Shown here: in pieces, positions 16,104 to 23,879 of the stretch
Layout: the number at the start of each line of letters is the position of its first letter
Position numbering within the stretch: the stretch's first letter is position 1
The notes under the pieces: model-generated
Database searches by the model: none
The model's input: the letters and a program-made list of their open reading frames with translations, nothing else
What the model was told of the DNA's origin: nothing
Program-made: the position numbers and the translations under genes
Assembly (NCBI GenBank): GCA_001698425.1
Contig: MBRE01000037.1
Coordinates: 46,928 to 110,927, forward strand
Length of the DNA stretch: 64,000 bases
Direction: 5' to 3'
Source of the DNA: Oscillatoriales cyanobacterium USR001
GTDB lineage: Bacteria > Cyanobacteriota > Cyanobacteriia > Cyanobacteriales > Microcoleaceae

Positions 16104-17537
16104 ATGTTTGACGCACTTGCCGATCGCTTAGAATCAGCCTGGAAAAAACTCCGGGGCCAAGATAAAATCTCTGAGGCTAATATTCAAGAAGCCTTAAAAG
16201 AAGTCCGCCGCGCCCTTTTAGAAGCAGACGTTAATCTGCAAGTAGTAAAAGAATTTGTCGCTGAGGTAGCAGTTAAAGCCCAAGGTGCAGAAGTGATTGC
16301 GGGAGTTCGCCCTGACCAACAATTTATCAAAATAGTTTACGATGAATTGGTGCGCGTTATGGGAGAAACTAATTCACCCCTCGCGATCGCGGAAACTTCC
16401 CCCACAATCGTCTTAATGGCAGGTTTACAAGGTACTGGAAAAACCACCGCCACCGCCAAATTAGCCTTACATCTTCGCAAGCAAAACCGTACCACCTTAC
16501 TCGTTGCTACTGACATTTATCGACCTGCGGCGATCGACCAATTAATCACCCTGGGCAAACAAATAGACACCCCTGTATTTGAGTTAGGCAAAGACATTGA
16601 CCCCGTAGAAATTGCCCGCCAAGGCATCGATCGCGCTAAAGAATTAGGAGTTGATACTGTCATCGTTGACACCGCCGGCCGCCTGCAAATTGACCAAGAA
16701 ATGATGGCAGAATTGGCAAGAATTAAAGAGATAATTCAACCCCATGAAACCCTCTTAGTTGTTGATGCGATGACCGGTCAAGAAGCCGCTAATTTGACCC
16801 GCACATTCCATCAACAAATTGGGATTACCGGCGCAATTTTAACTAAAATGGACGGCGATAGTCGCGGCGGCGCAGCCCTTTCCGTGCGGCAAATATCGGG
16901 AGCACCAATTAAATTTGTTGGTGTCGGCGAAAAAGTCGAAGCGCTACAACCATTTTACCCCGATCGCATGGCCTCCCGCATTTTGGGCATGGGCGATGTC
17001 CTCACCTTGGTAGAAAAAGCCCAAGAGGAAATCGACCTCAGCGATGCCGAACAAATGCAGGAAAAAATTATGACGGCAAAGTTTGACTTTACCGACTTCC
17101 TGAAACAAATGCGCCTATTGAAAAATATGGGTTCTTTGGGTGGCATTTTAAAGATGATTCCCGGACTAAATAAAATGTCCGATGACGATATGCGGAAAGG
17201 CGAGGTACAATTGCGGCGCACTGAGGCGATGATTAACTCAATGACTACTGAGGAAAGACGCAAACCCGAACTACTTTCAAGTTCTCCTTCCCGTCGTCGT
17301 AGAATTGCTAAGGGTTCTGGCTTTCTGGAGGCGGATGTGGCGAAGTTGGTGAGTGATTTCCAGAAAATGCGTAACATGATGCAGCAATTAGGTCAAGGCG
17401 GCGGTTTTCCCGGAATGGGGGGAATGCCGGGAATGGCTGGAATGCCGGGAATGGGGGGATTTCCGGGTCAACGTGGCGCGGCTCCTGGGAAGAAAAAGAA
17501 GAAAGAGAAGAAGAAAAAGGGTTTTGGGCAACTTTAG
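16104..17537 (+). CDS. ffh: Signal recognition particle protein Ffh (SRP54)
   Basis: 477 residues, normal for bacterial Ffh. An N domain is followed by the GTPase G domain (GLQGTGKTT P-loop, DTAGRLQID, TKMDGDSRGG), then the Met-rich M domain (from about 300: GMGDVLTLVEKAQ) that binds 4.5S RNA and signal sequences. The tail is Gly/Met/Lys-rich. It targets nascent membrane proteins, in cyanobacteria including thylakoid proteins, to FtsY and SecYEG. It is followed by rpsP, a KH-domain gene and phoH, a conserved grouping. The leader is an unusual 100-bp polypyrimidine tract. Confidence 0.97.
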   Translation: MFDALADRLESAWKKLRGQDKISEANIQEALKEVRRALLEADVNLQVVKEFVAEVAVKAQGAEVIAGVRPDQQFIKIVYDELVRVMGETNSPLAIAETSPTIVLMAGLQGTGKTTATAKLALHLRKQNRTTLLVATDIYRPAAIDQLITLGKQIDTPVFELGKDIDPVEIARQGIDRAKELGVDTVIVDTAGRLQIDQEMMAELARIKEIIQPHETLLVVDAMTGQEAANLTRTFHQQIGITGAILTKMDGDSRGGAALSVRQISGAPIKFVGVGEKVEALQPFYPDRMASRILGMGDVLTLVEKAQEEIDLSDAEQMQEKIMTAKFDFTDFLKQMRLLKNMGSLGGILKMIPGLNKMSDDDMRKGEVQLRRTEAMINSMTTEERRKPELLSSSPSRRRRIAKGSGFLEADVAKLVSDFQKMRNMMQQLGQGGGFPGMGGMPGMAGMPGMGGFPGQRGAAPGKKKKKEKKKKGFGQL

Positions 17538-17624
17538 TAAAGTGAAACACCAAGACACGAAGACACTAAGGAAGCAGATTGCGGAAAATAGTTTACAATC
17601 TATAAAGGAGTATTTTGCACGAAC

Positions 17625-17912
17625 ATGATCAAACTGAGATTAAAAAGATACGGCAAAAAGCGGGAGTCTAGCTACCGGATTGTAGCCATGAATAGCACTT
17701 CCCGTAGGGACGGCCGCCCCCTGGAAGAACTGGGTTTCTATAACCCTAGAACTGATGAAACGAGGCTGGATATTCCAGCAATTGTAAGACGACTCCAGCA
17801 AGGCGCTCAGCCTACAGATACTGTGCGCGACCTACTGAGAAAAGCTAATGTTTTTGAACAAGTCGGAGCAGGAACTAACCTTGAGTCCAGTAATACAGCG
17901 ATCGCCAGCTAG
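17625..17912 (+). CDS. rpsP: 30S ribosomal protein S16
   Basis: 95 residues, typical for S16: [20 protein letters not shown] at the start, then [16 protein letters not shown]. It assembles into the 30S body. It lies 87 bp after ffh and overlaps the KH-protein ORF, as in many bacteria where rpsP and a KH gene are neighbours. A Shine-Dalgarno-like AAAGGAG lies upstream of the ATG. Confidence 0.97.
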   Translation: MIKLRLKRYGKKRESSYRIVAMNSTSRRDGRPLEELGFYNPRTDETRLDIPAIVRRLQQGAQPTDTVRDLLRKANVFEQVGAGTNLESSNTAIAS

Positions 17913-18333
17913 TCCAGACTATGTGGGGCTGGTGCGCTTTTTAATCGAGCCTTTTTTAGAATCGCCTCGGTCTTTACGAATTGATTGCGAACTTCACCCG
18001 CGCCAATCCCGGACGTGGGTGCGTCTTGCTTTTGACGAACCAGATAAAGGCCGGGTATATGGCAGAGGTGGGCGGAATATTCAGGCAATTCGGACTGTCT
18101 TGGAAGCGGTGGCAAAAACGGCGAGTCAATCTGTGTATTTAGATATATATGATGCTCAAGGCGAGGAGCCCCGTTACTCTAGTCCCAGAAGCGATTCGCG
18201 CTACGGTGGCGGTAGAAGCGATCGCGATAGCAGACCCCGTAGAGATTTTGGTGGTTTTCCACCCAGAGAACCCCCCCGTCGCTCAGGCCCGCCACCATCC
18301 AGGCCGACTAGAAACAATCGAGATTTCATGTAG
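17848..18333 (+). CDS. khpA: KH-domain RNA-binding protein (KhpA/YlqC family)
   Basis: 161 residues if the ATG at 17848 is used (65-bp overlap with rpsP); a later TTG or GTG start between 17883 and 17921 is possible. The KH core is clear: [20 protein letters not shown], and the [14 protein letters not shown] helix-loop-helix carrying the GxxG motif. The C-terminal 45 residues are Arg/Ser/Gly/Pro-rich and disordered-looking, as in cyanobacterial members. The family binds RNA and is linked in Gram-positives to cell elongation and ribosome-related functions. The rpsP neighbourhood supports the call. The symbol follows the family name. Confidence 0.88.
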   Translation: MFLNKSEQELTLSPVIQRSPASPDYVGLVRFLIEPFLESPRSLRIDCELHPRQSRTWVRLAFDEPDKGRVYGRGGRNIQAIRTVLEAVAKTASQSVYLDIYDAQGEEPRYSSPRSDSRYGGGRSDRDSRPRRDFGGFPPREPPRRSGPPPSRPTRNNRDFM

Positions 18334-18352
18334 AAATTTAGGTTTTTGGGAT

Positions 18353-18387
18353 GCTAGGGCTTGGATTAAGCCCCTAGCTTCTTTTTT
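18353..18387 (+). terminator. Rho-independent terminator after the KH gene
   Basis: GCTAGGGCTT and AAGCCCCTAGC form a stem with a short loop, followed by TTCTTTTTT. It sits 20 bp past the KH gene stop, so phoH probably has its own promoter. Confidence 0.7.
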
Positions 18388-18520
18388 AATCAAAATAATT
18401 TTTGTAAGGGCGGGTTCGCCAAGATATTTGATAATTATTAACAAATTAAATAAACCCGCCCTGCCCATATAATTTCAATGTAGCCGGATTTGATGTTAAT
18501 TGGAGGGAGCTTATGTTGGC

Positions 18521-19474
18521 ATGACAGAAATATTAACTATTGAGTTACCGAGTGTGGAAAGCGCGATCGCGATCGCAGGTTTTCAAGAAGAAAATCTGAA
18601 AATTTTAACCAAGCAAACCGGCGCTACTGTGGTGATGCGAGGGCAGGGATTGATGATTTCTGGGAGAGAAAATCAAGTCAAACTCTGTGAGAAATTAGTG
18701 CATTCTCTAGCGGAATATTGGAAAACTGGCAAAAGTATTTCTGGAGTAGAAATTCTCACTGCACGTCAAGCATTGGATACTAATCGCGAAGAAGATTTAC
18801 AGAATTTACAGCGGGATATTTTAGCCAAAACCCGCCGAGGGGAAGAAATTAGAGCGAAAACTTTTCGTCAACGACAATACAGCCAAGCTATTCGCAGCCA
18901 TGACCTCACATTTTGTATTGGCCCTGCGGGTACTGGGAAAACTTATTTAGCAGCAATTATCGCCATACAAGCATTATTAAGTAAACAGTATGAACGGCTA
19001 GTTTTAACACGGCCGGCGGTGGAAGCAGGGGAGAAATTAGGATTTTTACCAGGAGATTTACAGCAAAAAGTCAATCCTTATTTAAGGCCTTTGTATGACG
19101 CTTTATATGAGATAATTGAGCCTGATAAGATGGCTGATTTGATGGAGAAGGGAACTATAGAAGTAGCTCCTTTAGCTTATATGCGAGGGCGCACTCTCAG
19201 TAATGCTTTTGTGATTTTAGATGAAGCTCAAAATACTACTCCTGCTCAGATGAAAATGGTATTGACTCGTTTGGGTTTTCGTTCTAGGATGGTAGTAACT
19301 GGGGATTTAACTCAGACGGATTTGCCTTATAATCAACCATCAGGATTATCAGTTGCCCATAAGATTTTGAGGAATGTTGAAGGGATTGCTTTCTGCGAGT
19401 TTTCTCAATCTGATGTTGTCCGCCATCCTTTAGTACAAAGGATTGTGGCTGCTTATGAGCAACATGAAAAATAA
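18521..19474 (+). CDS. phoH: PhoH family ATPase
   Basis: 317 residues from ATG 18521; a TTG seven codons upstream is in frame but less likely. GGAGGG lies 14-19 bases upstream of the ATG. An N-terminal KH-like stretch (about 1-80) precedes the P-loop ATPase domain: Walker A GPAGTGKT, Walker B FVILDEAQN, and VTGDLTQTDLP. PhoH proteins are ATPases of unclear role, linked to RNA metabolism and phosphate stress. The position after ffh-rpsP-KH is a conserved arrangement, which suggests an RNA/ribosome-linked role. Confidence 0.93.
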   Translation: MTEILTIELPSVESAIAIAGFQEENLKILTKQTGATVVMRGQGLMISGRENQVKLCEKLVHSLAEYWKTGKSISGVEILTARQALDTNREEDLQNLQRDILAKTRRGEEIRAKTFRQRQYSQAIRSHDLTFCIGPAGTGKTYLAAIIAIQALLSKQYERLVLTRPAVEAGEKLGFLPGDLQQKVNPYLRPLYDALYEIIEPDKMADLMEKGTIEVAPLAYMRGRTLSNAFVILDEAQNTTPAQMKMVLTRLGFRSRMVVTGDLTQTDLPYNQPSGLSVAHKILRNVEGIAFCEFSQSDVVRHPLVQRIVAAYEQHEK

Positions 19475-19485
19475 TCATTGTAGTA

Positions 19486-19908
19486 GTGCCTTTTTCTACT
19501 TACTATTCTGTCCAAAGTGCTGATGATGCTGCAAGGTTAGCAAGTGGTGGAGAGCCTTGGCCTACAAGTCCAAACAAGGCACATATTGGAGCAGGACTTT
19601 ATTCATGGGGAACTAGAGATGATGCTCAACTTTATTGGGAACGCTTGAGAAATAGAGGTATTGATGTAGATATTTTGTCATTCCGAATTTCCAATAGCAA
19701 CCTTAAGAAATTAAGAAGATTAGACTTAAGACCTCCAATATCTGATACTATAGTTAATGGATGGCTGGAAATACACTCTTCTCTTTATGGAGAAGGTCGC
19801 CCTCACAGCTATCAGTATGTTATAAGAATGACCAATTCAGGAGCAGAGCATTATTTTAGTAAAGATGTGTTTCCGTTGTTTACACTAATTTTGAACGCAG
19901 AGAGGTAA
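19486..19908 (+). CDS. Small protein with possible ADP-ribosyltransferase-like fold
   Basis: 140 residues from a GTG start 11 bp after phoH. I do not recognise the family with certainty. TYYSVQSADDAARLASGG near the N-terminus, GAGLYSWGTRDDAQLYW in the middle and GAEHYFSKDVFP near the end resemble the spacing of ART-fold toxins such as DUF3990-like proteins: aromatic/Ser, then G-x-G-L-Y-S/T, then a late Glu. There is no signal peptide or membrane segment. It is separated by 8 bp from the next gene, with which it probably forms a two-gene unit. The ART call is speculative. Confidence 0.5.
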   Translation: MPFSTYYSVQSADDAARLASGGEPWPTSPNKAHIGAGLYSWGTRDDAQLYWERLRNRGIDVDILSFRISNSNLKKLRRLDLRPPISDTIVNGWLEIHSSLYGEGRPHSYQYVIRMTNSGAEHYFSKDVFPLFTLILNAER

Positions 19909-19916
19909 AAAATGAA

Positions 19917-20330
19917 ATGATTGGTGAATATAAATTATCAAGGGTAAAAAATGGCATTGGTTATTTCGCTCGTGTTGTAGTGGAAGCTTCGCTTTTTTCT
20001 GAAAAAGAATTTGTAATAGATGCCATAGGTCATCAGGTCAATAGGAATGAGTGTGAGGTTAATGCAGAAACACATAAAGACTGGATTGATGCAGCGATTG
20101 AAGGTGCAAACTACACTTTAAAACACATCAAGCAATTAGATGAAATAAAGAAATACGATGTTAAAATTATTAAAGTTATCGGACTTGAAACTGATACTAC
20201 AGAAGATGCTGTAAGAACGGCAGCCTGTATTGCTACATGGCGAGCGGTGAATCTAAATTACCCAGAACCTGAGCCTGTATTTGACAAAAATTGGGATGTT
20301 GTCTTCCCTGCAATAAATCAACATATTTAG
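19917..20330 (+). CDS. Small protein resembling elongation factor G domain IV
   Basis: 137 residues, with GAGG 9-16 bases before the ATG; an ATG at 19911 stops at once. The pattern GYFARVVVEAS, then DAAIEGANYTLK, and finally DVKIIKVIGLETDTTEDAV leading to AACIATWRAV follows the beta-alpha-beta layout of EF-G domain IV (DVKV, a tDss-like turn, then AxxIAxxxA). There is no GTPase domain, so it is not a translation factor. It is likely co-transcribed with the preceding gene. A partner, immunity or decoy role is only a hypothesis. Confidence 0.5.
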   Translation: MIGEYKLSRVKNGIGYFARVVVEASLFSEKEFVIDAIGHQVNRNECEVNAETHKDWIDAAIEGANYTLKHIKQLDEIKKYDVKIIKVIGLETDTTEDAVRTAACIATWRAVNLNYPEPEPVFDKNWDVVFPAINQHI

Positions 20331-20372
20331 TTTTTAGTTTTTTAGTTTAGTTAATTAACAACTCACAAAATC

Positions 20373-20777
20373 ATGCCTAATCTTAAAGAATTTCTGGAAG
20401 AATGCGAAAACCTCGGTACACTGCGTTTAATTGTTACCAGTAGTGCGGCTGTATTAGAAGCACGAGGCAAAATTTCTAAGCTTTTCTACGCAGAATTGCC
20501 CAAGGGAAAATATGCCAATATGCACACAGAAGGTTTTGAATTTCACCTGAATATGGACAAAATTACGCGGGTGAAGTTTGAGACTGGGGAGGCGAAACGC
20601 GGTAATTTTACAACCTATGCAATTCGCTTTCTCGATGAGAAAGAAGAACCTGCTTTAAGTGCATTTTTGCAGTGGGGAAAACCGGGGGAATATGAACCGG
20701 GACAGGTAGAATTTTGGCATGAATTAAAAGAGAAATATGGAGAAATTTGGGAACCGACACCAGTAGAGTCAATCTAA
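20373..20777 (+). CDS. ChuX/HutX-like heme utilisation family protein
   Basis: 134 residues. The layout fits small ChuX/HutX-type proteins: a short N-terminal helix, then ANMHTEGFEFHLNMDKITRV, TYAIRFLDEKEEPALSAFLQ and a C-terminal FWHELKEKYG. The family binds or transfers heme in some bacteria. There is no heme-uptake operon nearby, so a different ligand is possible. It is 42 bp after the EF-G-IV-like gene and 25 bp before a Uma2 gene, all on the + strand. Confidence 0.6.
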   Translation: MPNLKEFLEECENLGTLRLIVTSSAAVLEARGKISKLFYAELPKGKYANMHTEGFEFHLNMDKITRVKFETGEAKRGNFTTYAIRFLDEKEEPALSAFLQWGKPGEYEPGQVEFWHELKEKYGEIWEPTPVESI

Positions 20778-20802
20778 ATACTAATAGCAACAGGAGGAAA
20801 AT

Positions 20803-21507
20803 ATGATTGCTCCCACCAATTCTATTCTTATCACAATTCCACCTTTAGAAAATGGGGATTTACTTACCCGTGCTGAATTTGAGCGGCGCTATACAGCTAT
20901 GCCAAATCTCAAAAAAGCTGAATTAATTGAAGGAATTGTTTATATGGCTTCTCCTTTGCGTTTTGAACCCCATGCTGAACCCCACGCCGACTTAATGGGT
21001 TGGCTGTGGAATTACAAAATTGCTACTCCTGGGGTGCGTTTAGGTGACAATCCCACCGTGCGCCTTGATGTTGATAACGAACCTCAACCTGATGTTGTAC
21101 TTCTAATCGATCGTAAATGTGGGGGTCAAACTTGTCTCAGTGATGATGGTTATATTGAAGGTGCGCCGGAATTTGTTGCTGAAATTTCTGCTAGTACAGC
21201 TACTATTGACCTCCGAGATAAAAAGCGGGTTTATTGTCGTAATGGGGTGAAAGAATATCTTGTTTGGCAGGTAATAAATCGCCGCATTGATTGGTTTTAT
21301 TTGCAGGATGGAGAATATATTTCTCTGATTTCTGATGCTGAAGACGTTATCCGTAGCCAAGTTTTTCCGGGTTTATGGCTGTCGGTTTCCGCGCTTCTAG
21401 CTGGAGATATGCCCCAGGTTATTGCTACTTTACAAGCTGGTTTTTCTAGTACGTTACATCAACAGTTTATTAAACAATTAAGCTCTTTTCCTAACCATAA
21501 TTTATAA
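20803..21507 (+). CDS. Uma2 family endonuclease (DUF820), copy 1
   Basis: 234 residues, with a strong Shine-Dalgarno (AGGAGG) 11 bases upstream. The typical Uma2 core includes YTAMPNLKKAELIEGIVYM, NEPQPDVVLLID (catalytic Asp) and PEFVAEISASTATIDLRDKK (Glu...Lys of the PD-(D/E)XK motif), then VKEYLVWQV. Uma2 proteins are highly expanded in cyanobacteria and their DNA target is unknown. A second, nearly identical copy follows 27 bp after the stop. The copies match closely at both ends but differ over residues about 64-110. Confidence 0.88.
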   Translation: MIAPTNSILITIPPLENGDLLTRAEFERRYTAMPNLKKAELIEGIVYMASPLRFEPHAEPHADLMGWLWNYKIATPGVRLGDNPTVRLDVDNEPQPDVVLLIDRKCGGQTCLSDDGYIEGAPEFVAEISASTATIDLRDKKRVYCRNGVKEYLVWQVINRRIDWFYLQDGEYISLISDAEDVIRSQVFPGLWLSVSALLAGDMPQVIATLQAGFSSTLHQQFIKQLSSFPNHNL

Positions 21508-21534
21508 AAAAATTAATAGCAATAGGAGGAAAAA

Positions 21535-22233
21535 ATGATCGCTCCCACCAATTCTATTCCTACCATAATTCCACCTTTAGAAAATGGAGATTTACTTACC
21601 CGTGATGAATTTGAGCGACGCTATACAGCTATGCCAAATCTTAAAAAAGCTGAATTAATTGAAGGAATTGTTTATATGGCTTCTCCTTTGCGTTTTGAGC
21701 CCCATGCTGAGCCCCATGCCCGTCTCATAACTTGGCTCGGTTTTTATGCTGCTTTTACCCCAAATACTCACATTGGCGACACCCCCACTGTGCGCCTTGA
21801 TTTAGATAACGAACCTCAACCTGATGTTGTACTTCTAATTGATGCTAAATGTGGGGGTCAAACTCGCCTTAGTAATGACGGTTACATTGAAGGTGCGCCG
21901 GAATTTGTTGCCGAAATTTCTGCTAGTACCGCTACTATTGACCTCCGAGATAAAAAGCGGGTTTATTGTCGTAATGGGGTGAAAGAATATCTCGTTTGGC
22001 AGGTAATAAATCGCCGCATTGATTGGTTTTATTTGCAGGATGGAGAATATATTTCTCTGATTTCTGATGCTGAAGACGTTATCCGTAGCCAAGTTTTTCC
22101 GGGTTTATGGCTGTCGGTTTCCGCGCTTCTAGCTGGAGATATGCCCCAAGTTATTGCGACTTTACAAGCTGGTTTTTCTAGTACGTTACATCAACAGTTT
22201 GTTCAACATTTAACGGCATTTCCAAAATCTTAA
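21535..22233 (+). CDS. Uma2 family endonuclease (DUF820), copy 2
   Basis: 232 residues, with the same strong AGGAGG ribosome site. It is a tandem duplicate of the preceding gene: the first 63 residues and the stretch from about residue 112 to 220 are almost the same, and all catalytic residues are kept. The segment over residues 64-110 differs (RLITWLGFYAAFTPNTHIGD here, DLMGWLWNYKIATPGVRLGD in copy 1). The C-terminal dozen residues also differ. The pattern suggests duplication with local replacement or gene conversion. Confidence 0.88.
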   Translation: MIAPTNSIPTIIPPLENGDLLTRDEFERRYTAMPNLKKAELIEGIVYMASPLRFEPHAEPHARLITWLGFYAAFTPNTHIGDTPTVRLDLDNEPQPDVVLLIDAKCGGQTRLSNDGYIEGAPEFVAEISASTATIDLRDKKRVYCRNGVKEYLVWQVINRRIDWFYLQDGEYISLISDAEDVIRSQVFPGLWLSVSALLAGDMPQVIATLQAGFSSTLHQQFVQHLTAFPKS

Positions 22234-22262
22234 TTCCTAAGTTGTTTTGATTAAGAATTTGA

Positions 22263-22865
22263 TTAAGAATATGTTTTTACTAATTCTCCTAATCCATTAA
22301 CTTTAACACCGTTACCAATAGCAGCTAGTTTCCACTCATTATTATGCTGATAAATTTCAGCCATAATCATCCCTGTCATGCCTTTGTATTCGGAACCAGA
22401 TAAATTATATCTTGCGAGTTCCTGATTGTTGGCAATATTAACTAGACGGACAAAGGCATTTTCCACTGAACCGAAATCTTGTTTACGAGCGATGCAATCG
22501 TAAATATTAACTGTAAAAACCAATTTTGTAATTGGTGAAGGTATGAGGGATAAATCAACGATGATTTGCTCGTCATCTCCATCTCCTGCGCCTGTAAGAT
22601 TATCACCTAAATGGGTAATAGCTCCTGAAGGATGAGAAAGATTGCTAAAGTAAATAACATTGGAAATATCACTGACTTTGTTATGGGAATTTAAACAAAT
22701 AACTGAGGCATCTAAATCGTAATCTTGAGTATTATTGAAAGCACCAAATAAACCGCCAACTGATGGTTTGGCGACATCCCAACCTAATCCACAGAGGATT
22801 TTTTTGAGTCCTGGTGCTTCTTTGGAAAGTGAGATTCTTTGACCTTTTTGTAGTTGAATTGCCAT
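22263..22865 (-). CDS. TerD family stress protein, copy 1
   Basis: 200 residues. TerD family signatures: LQKGQRISLSKEAPGLKK, GLGWDV, DYDLDAS, the Ca2+-binding HLGDNLTGAGDGDDEQI, and FGSVENAFVRLVN. It carries a Gly/Phe insert after GWDV (KPSVGGLFGAFNNT), marking a subfamily distinct from copies 2 and 4. TerD proteins bind calcium and are associated with tellurite resistance, stress and membrane-linked processes. The leader (22871-23020) is made of two kinds of short tandem repeat. It is one of four terD-like genes on the minus strand around lysS. Confidence 0.9.
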   Translation of the reverse strand: MAIQLQKGQRISLSKEAPGLKKILCGLGWDVAKPSVGGLFGAFNNTQDYDLDASVICLNSHNKVSDISNVIYFSNLSHPSGAITHLGDNLTGAGDGDDEQIIVDLSLIPSPITKLVFTVNIYDCIARKQDFGSVENAFVRLVNIANNQELARYNLSGSEYKGMTGMIMAEIYQHNNEWKLAAIGNGVKVNGLGELVKTYS

Positions 22866-22870
22866 TTTGG

Positions 22871-23020
22871 TGAAGGAAGAAGGAAGAAGGAAGAAGGAAG
22901 AAGGAAGAGGGAAGAAGGAAGAAGGAAGAAGGAAGAGGGAAGAAGGAAGAGGGAAGAGGGAAACAGTTAACAGTTAACCAATTACCAATTACCAATTACC
23001 AATTACCAATTACCAATTAA
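22871..23020. repeat. Compound short tandem repeats between two terD genes
   Basis: 22871-22963 is a polypurine tract of GAAGGAA/GAAGAAG units, hence polypyrimidine in the sense orientation of the terD gene that follows. 22964-23020 consists of AGTTAAC and CCAATTA heptamer-type repeats. Confidence 0.85.
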
Positions 23021-23592
23021 CTATAGCGATCGAGTAGTGCTTGTAAACCTCCTTGATAACCGGCTCCGACTGCATTTAAACGCCATTCGCCATCTTTGCG
23101 GTAAATTTCTGCCATGATTAGCGCTGTTTCTATGGAATAATCTTCTACTAGATCGTAGCGCACGGCTTCTTGTTTGGTTTCAGCATTCACAATTCGGACG
23201 AAGGCATTTTGCACTTGACCAAAGTTTTGATAGCGTAACTGTGCTTCATAAATGGTGACAGCGACAACGATTTTTTGCACTTCGTCTGGTACTTTTTTGA
23301 GGTTAATTTTAATGACTTCATCATCACCTTCACCTATGCCAGTGAGGTTATCTCCTGTATGTTGAACTGATTTTGCAGGGTCGGGACTGTTAAGGTTGTT
23401 ATAGAAAATGAAGTGATTATCAGAAATTAGCTTTTCGTTAGCACCTAATAGGAATACTGATGCGTCTAAGTCAAAGTCGTGACCGGTATCTGTAGCTTTA
23501 ACGTCCCATCCTAAGCCTACAAATACTTCTGAGAGTCCAGGGGAAATTTTCTCAAGGGATACACGCTGTCCTTTGGTTAGTGAAACTGGCAT
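23017..23592 (-). CDS. TerD family stress protein, copy 2
   Basis: 191 residues, classic TerD/TerE length and sequence: SLTKGQRVSLEKISPGL, GLGWDVKATDTGHDFDLDAS, TGDNLTGIGEGDDEVIKINL (Ca2+ site), NFGQVQNAFVRIVN. The ATG is preceded by AGGAGAACC-like Shine-Dalgarno sequence on the minus strand. It diverges from lysS. It should bind Ca2+ and act in stress response; no tellurite-specific enzymes (TerB/TerC) are in the window. Confidence 0.92.
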   Translation of the reverse strand: MPVSLTKGQRVSLEKISPGLSEVFVGLGWDVKATDTGHDFDLDASVFLLGANEKLISDNHFIFYNNLNSPDPAKSVQHTGDNLTGIGEGDDEVIKINLKKVPDEVQKIVVAVTIYEAQLRYQNFGQVQNAFVRIVNAETKQEAVRYDLVEDYSIETALIMAEIYRKDGEWRLNAVGAGYQGGLQALLDRYS

Positions 23593-23879
23593 TATTAGGT
23601 TCTCCTGTTTTTTTGTAGAGTGTGGGAATTGAAATTTTTTTCGACAATCGCAAAAGTTTAAATCTTAATTAATTAGGATATAAGAGCAATTACACAAATG
23701 TCAATTTATTTTACAAAATTTTATAATTTCTTTGGTTGTTTGACTGAGGACGATCGCGGGCGGTAATTTACGGTATAAATTCCTTAACTATATTATGAGC
23801 ATATTCTATGGTTAATATTCCAAAAATTATCAAATTATGATATAGTTTTAAGTCCAGAACTTTAAGAGGGTGAGAGGTA
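23593..23879. other. Divergent intergenic region terD copy 2 / lysS
   Basis: 287 bp, AT-rich, no ORF. It must hold promoters for both directions. A TATGATATAG stretch near 23836 is a plausible extended -10 for lysS, and GAGAGG precedes its ATG. No strong inverted repeat was seen. Confidence 0.4.
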
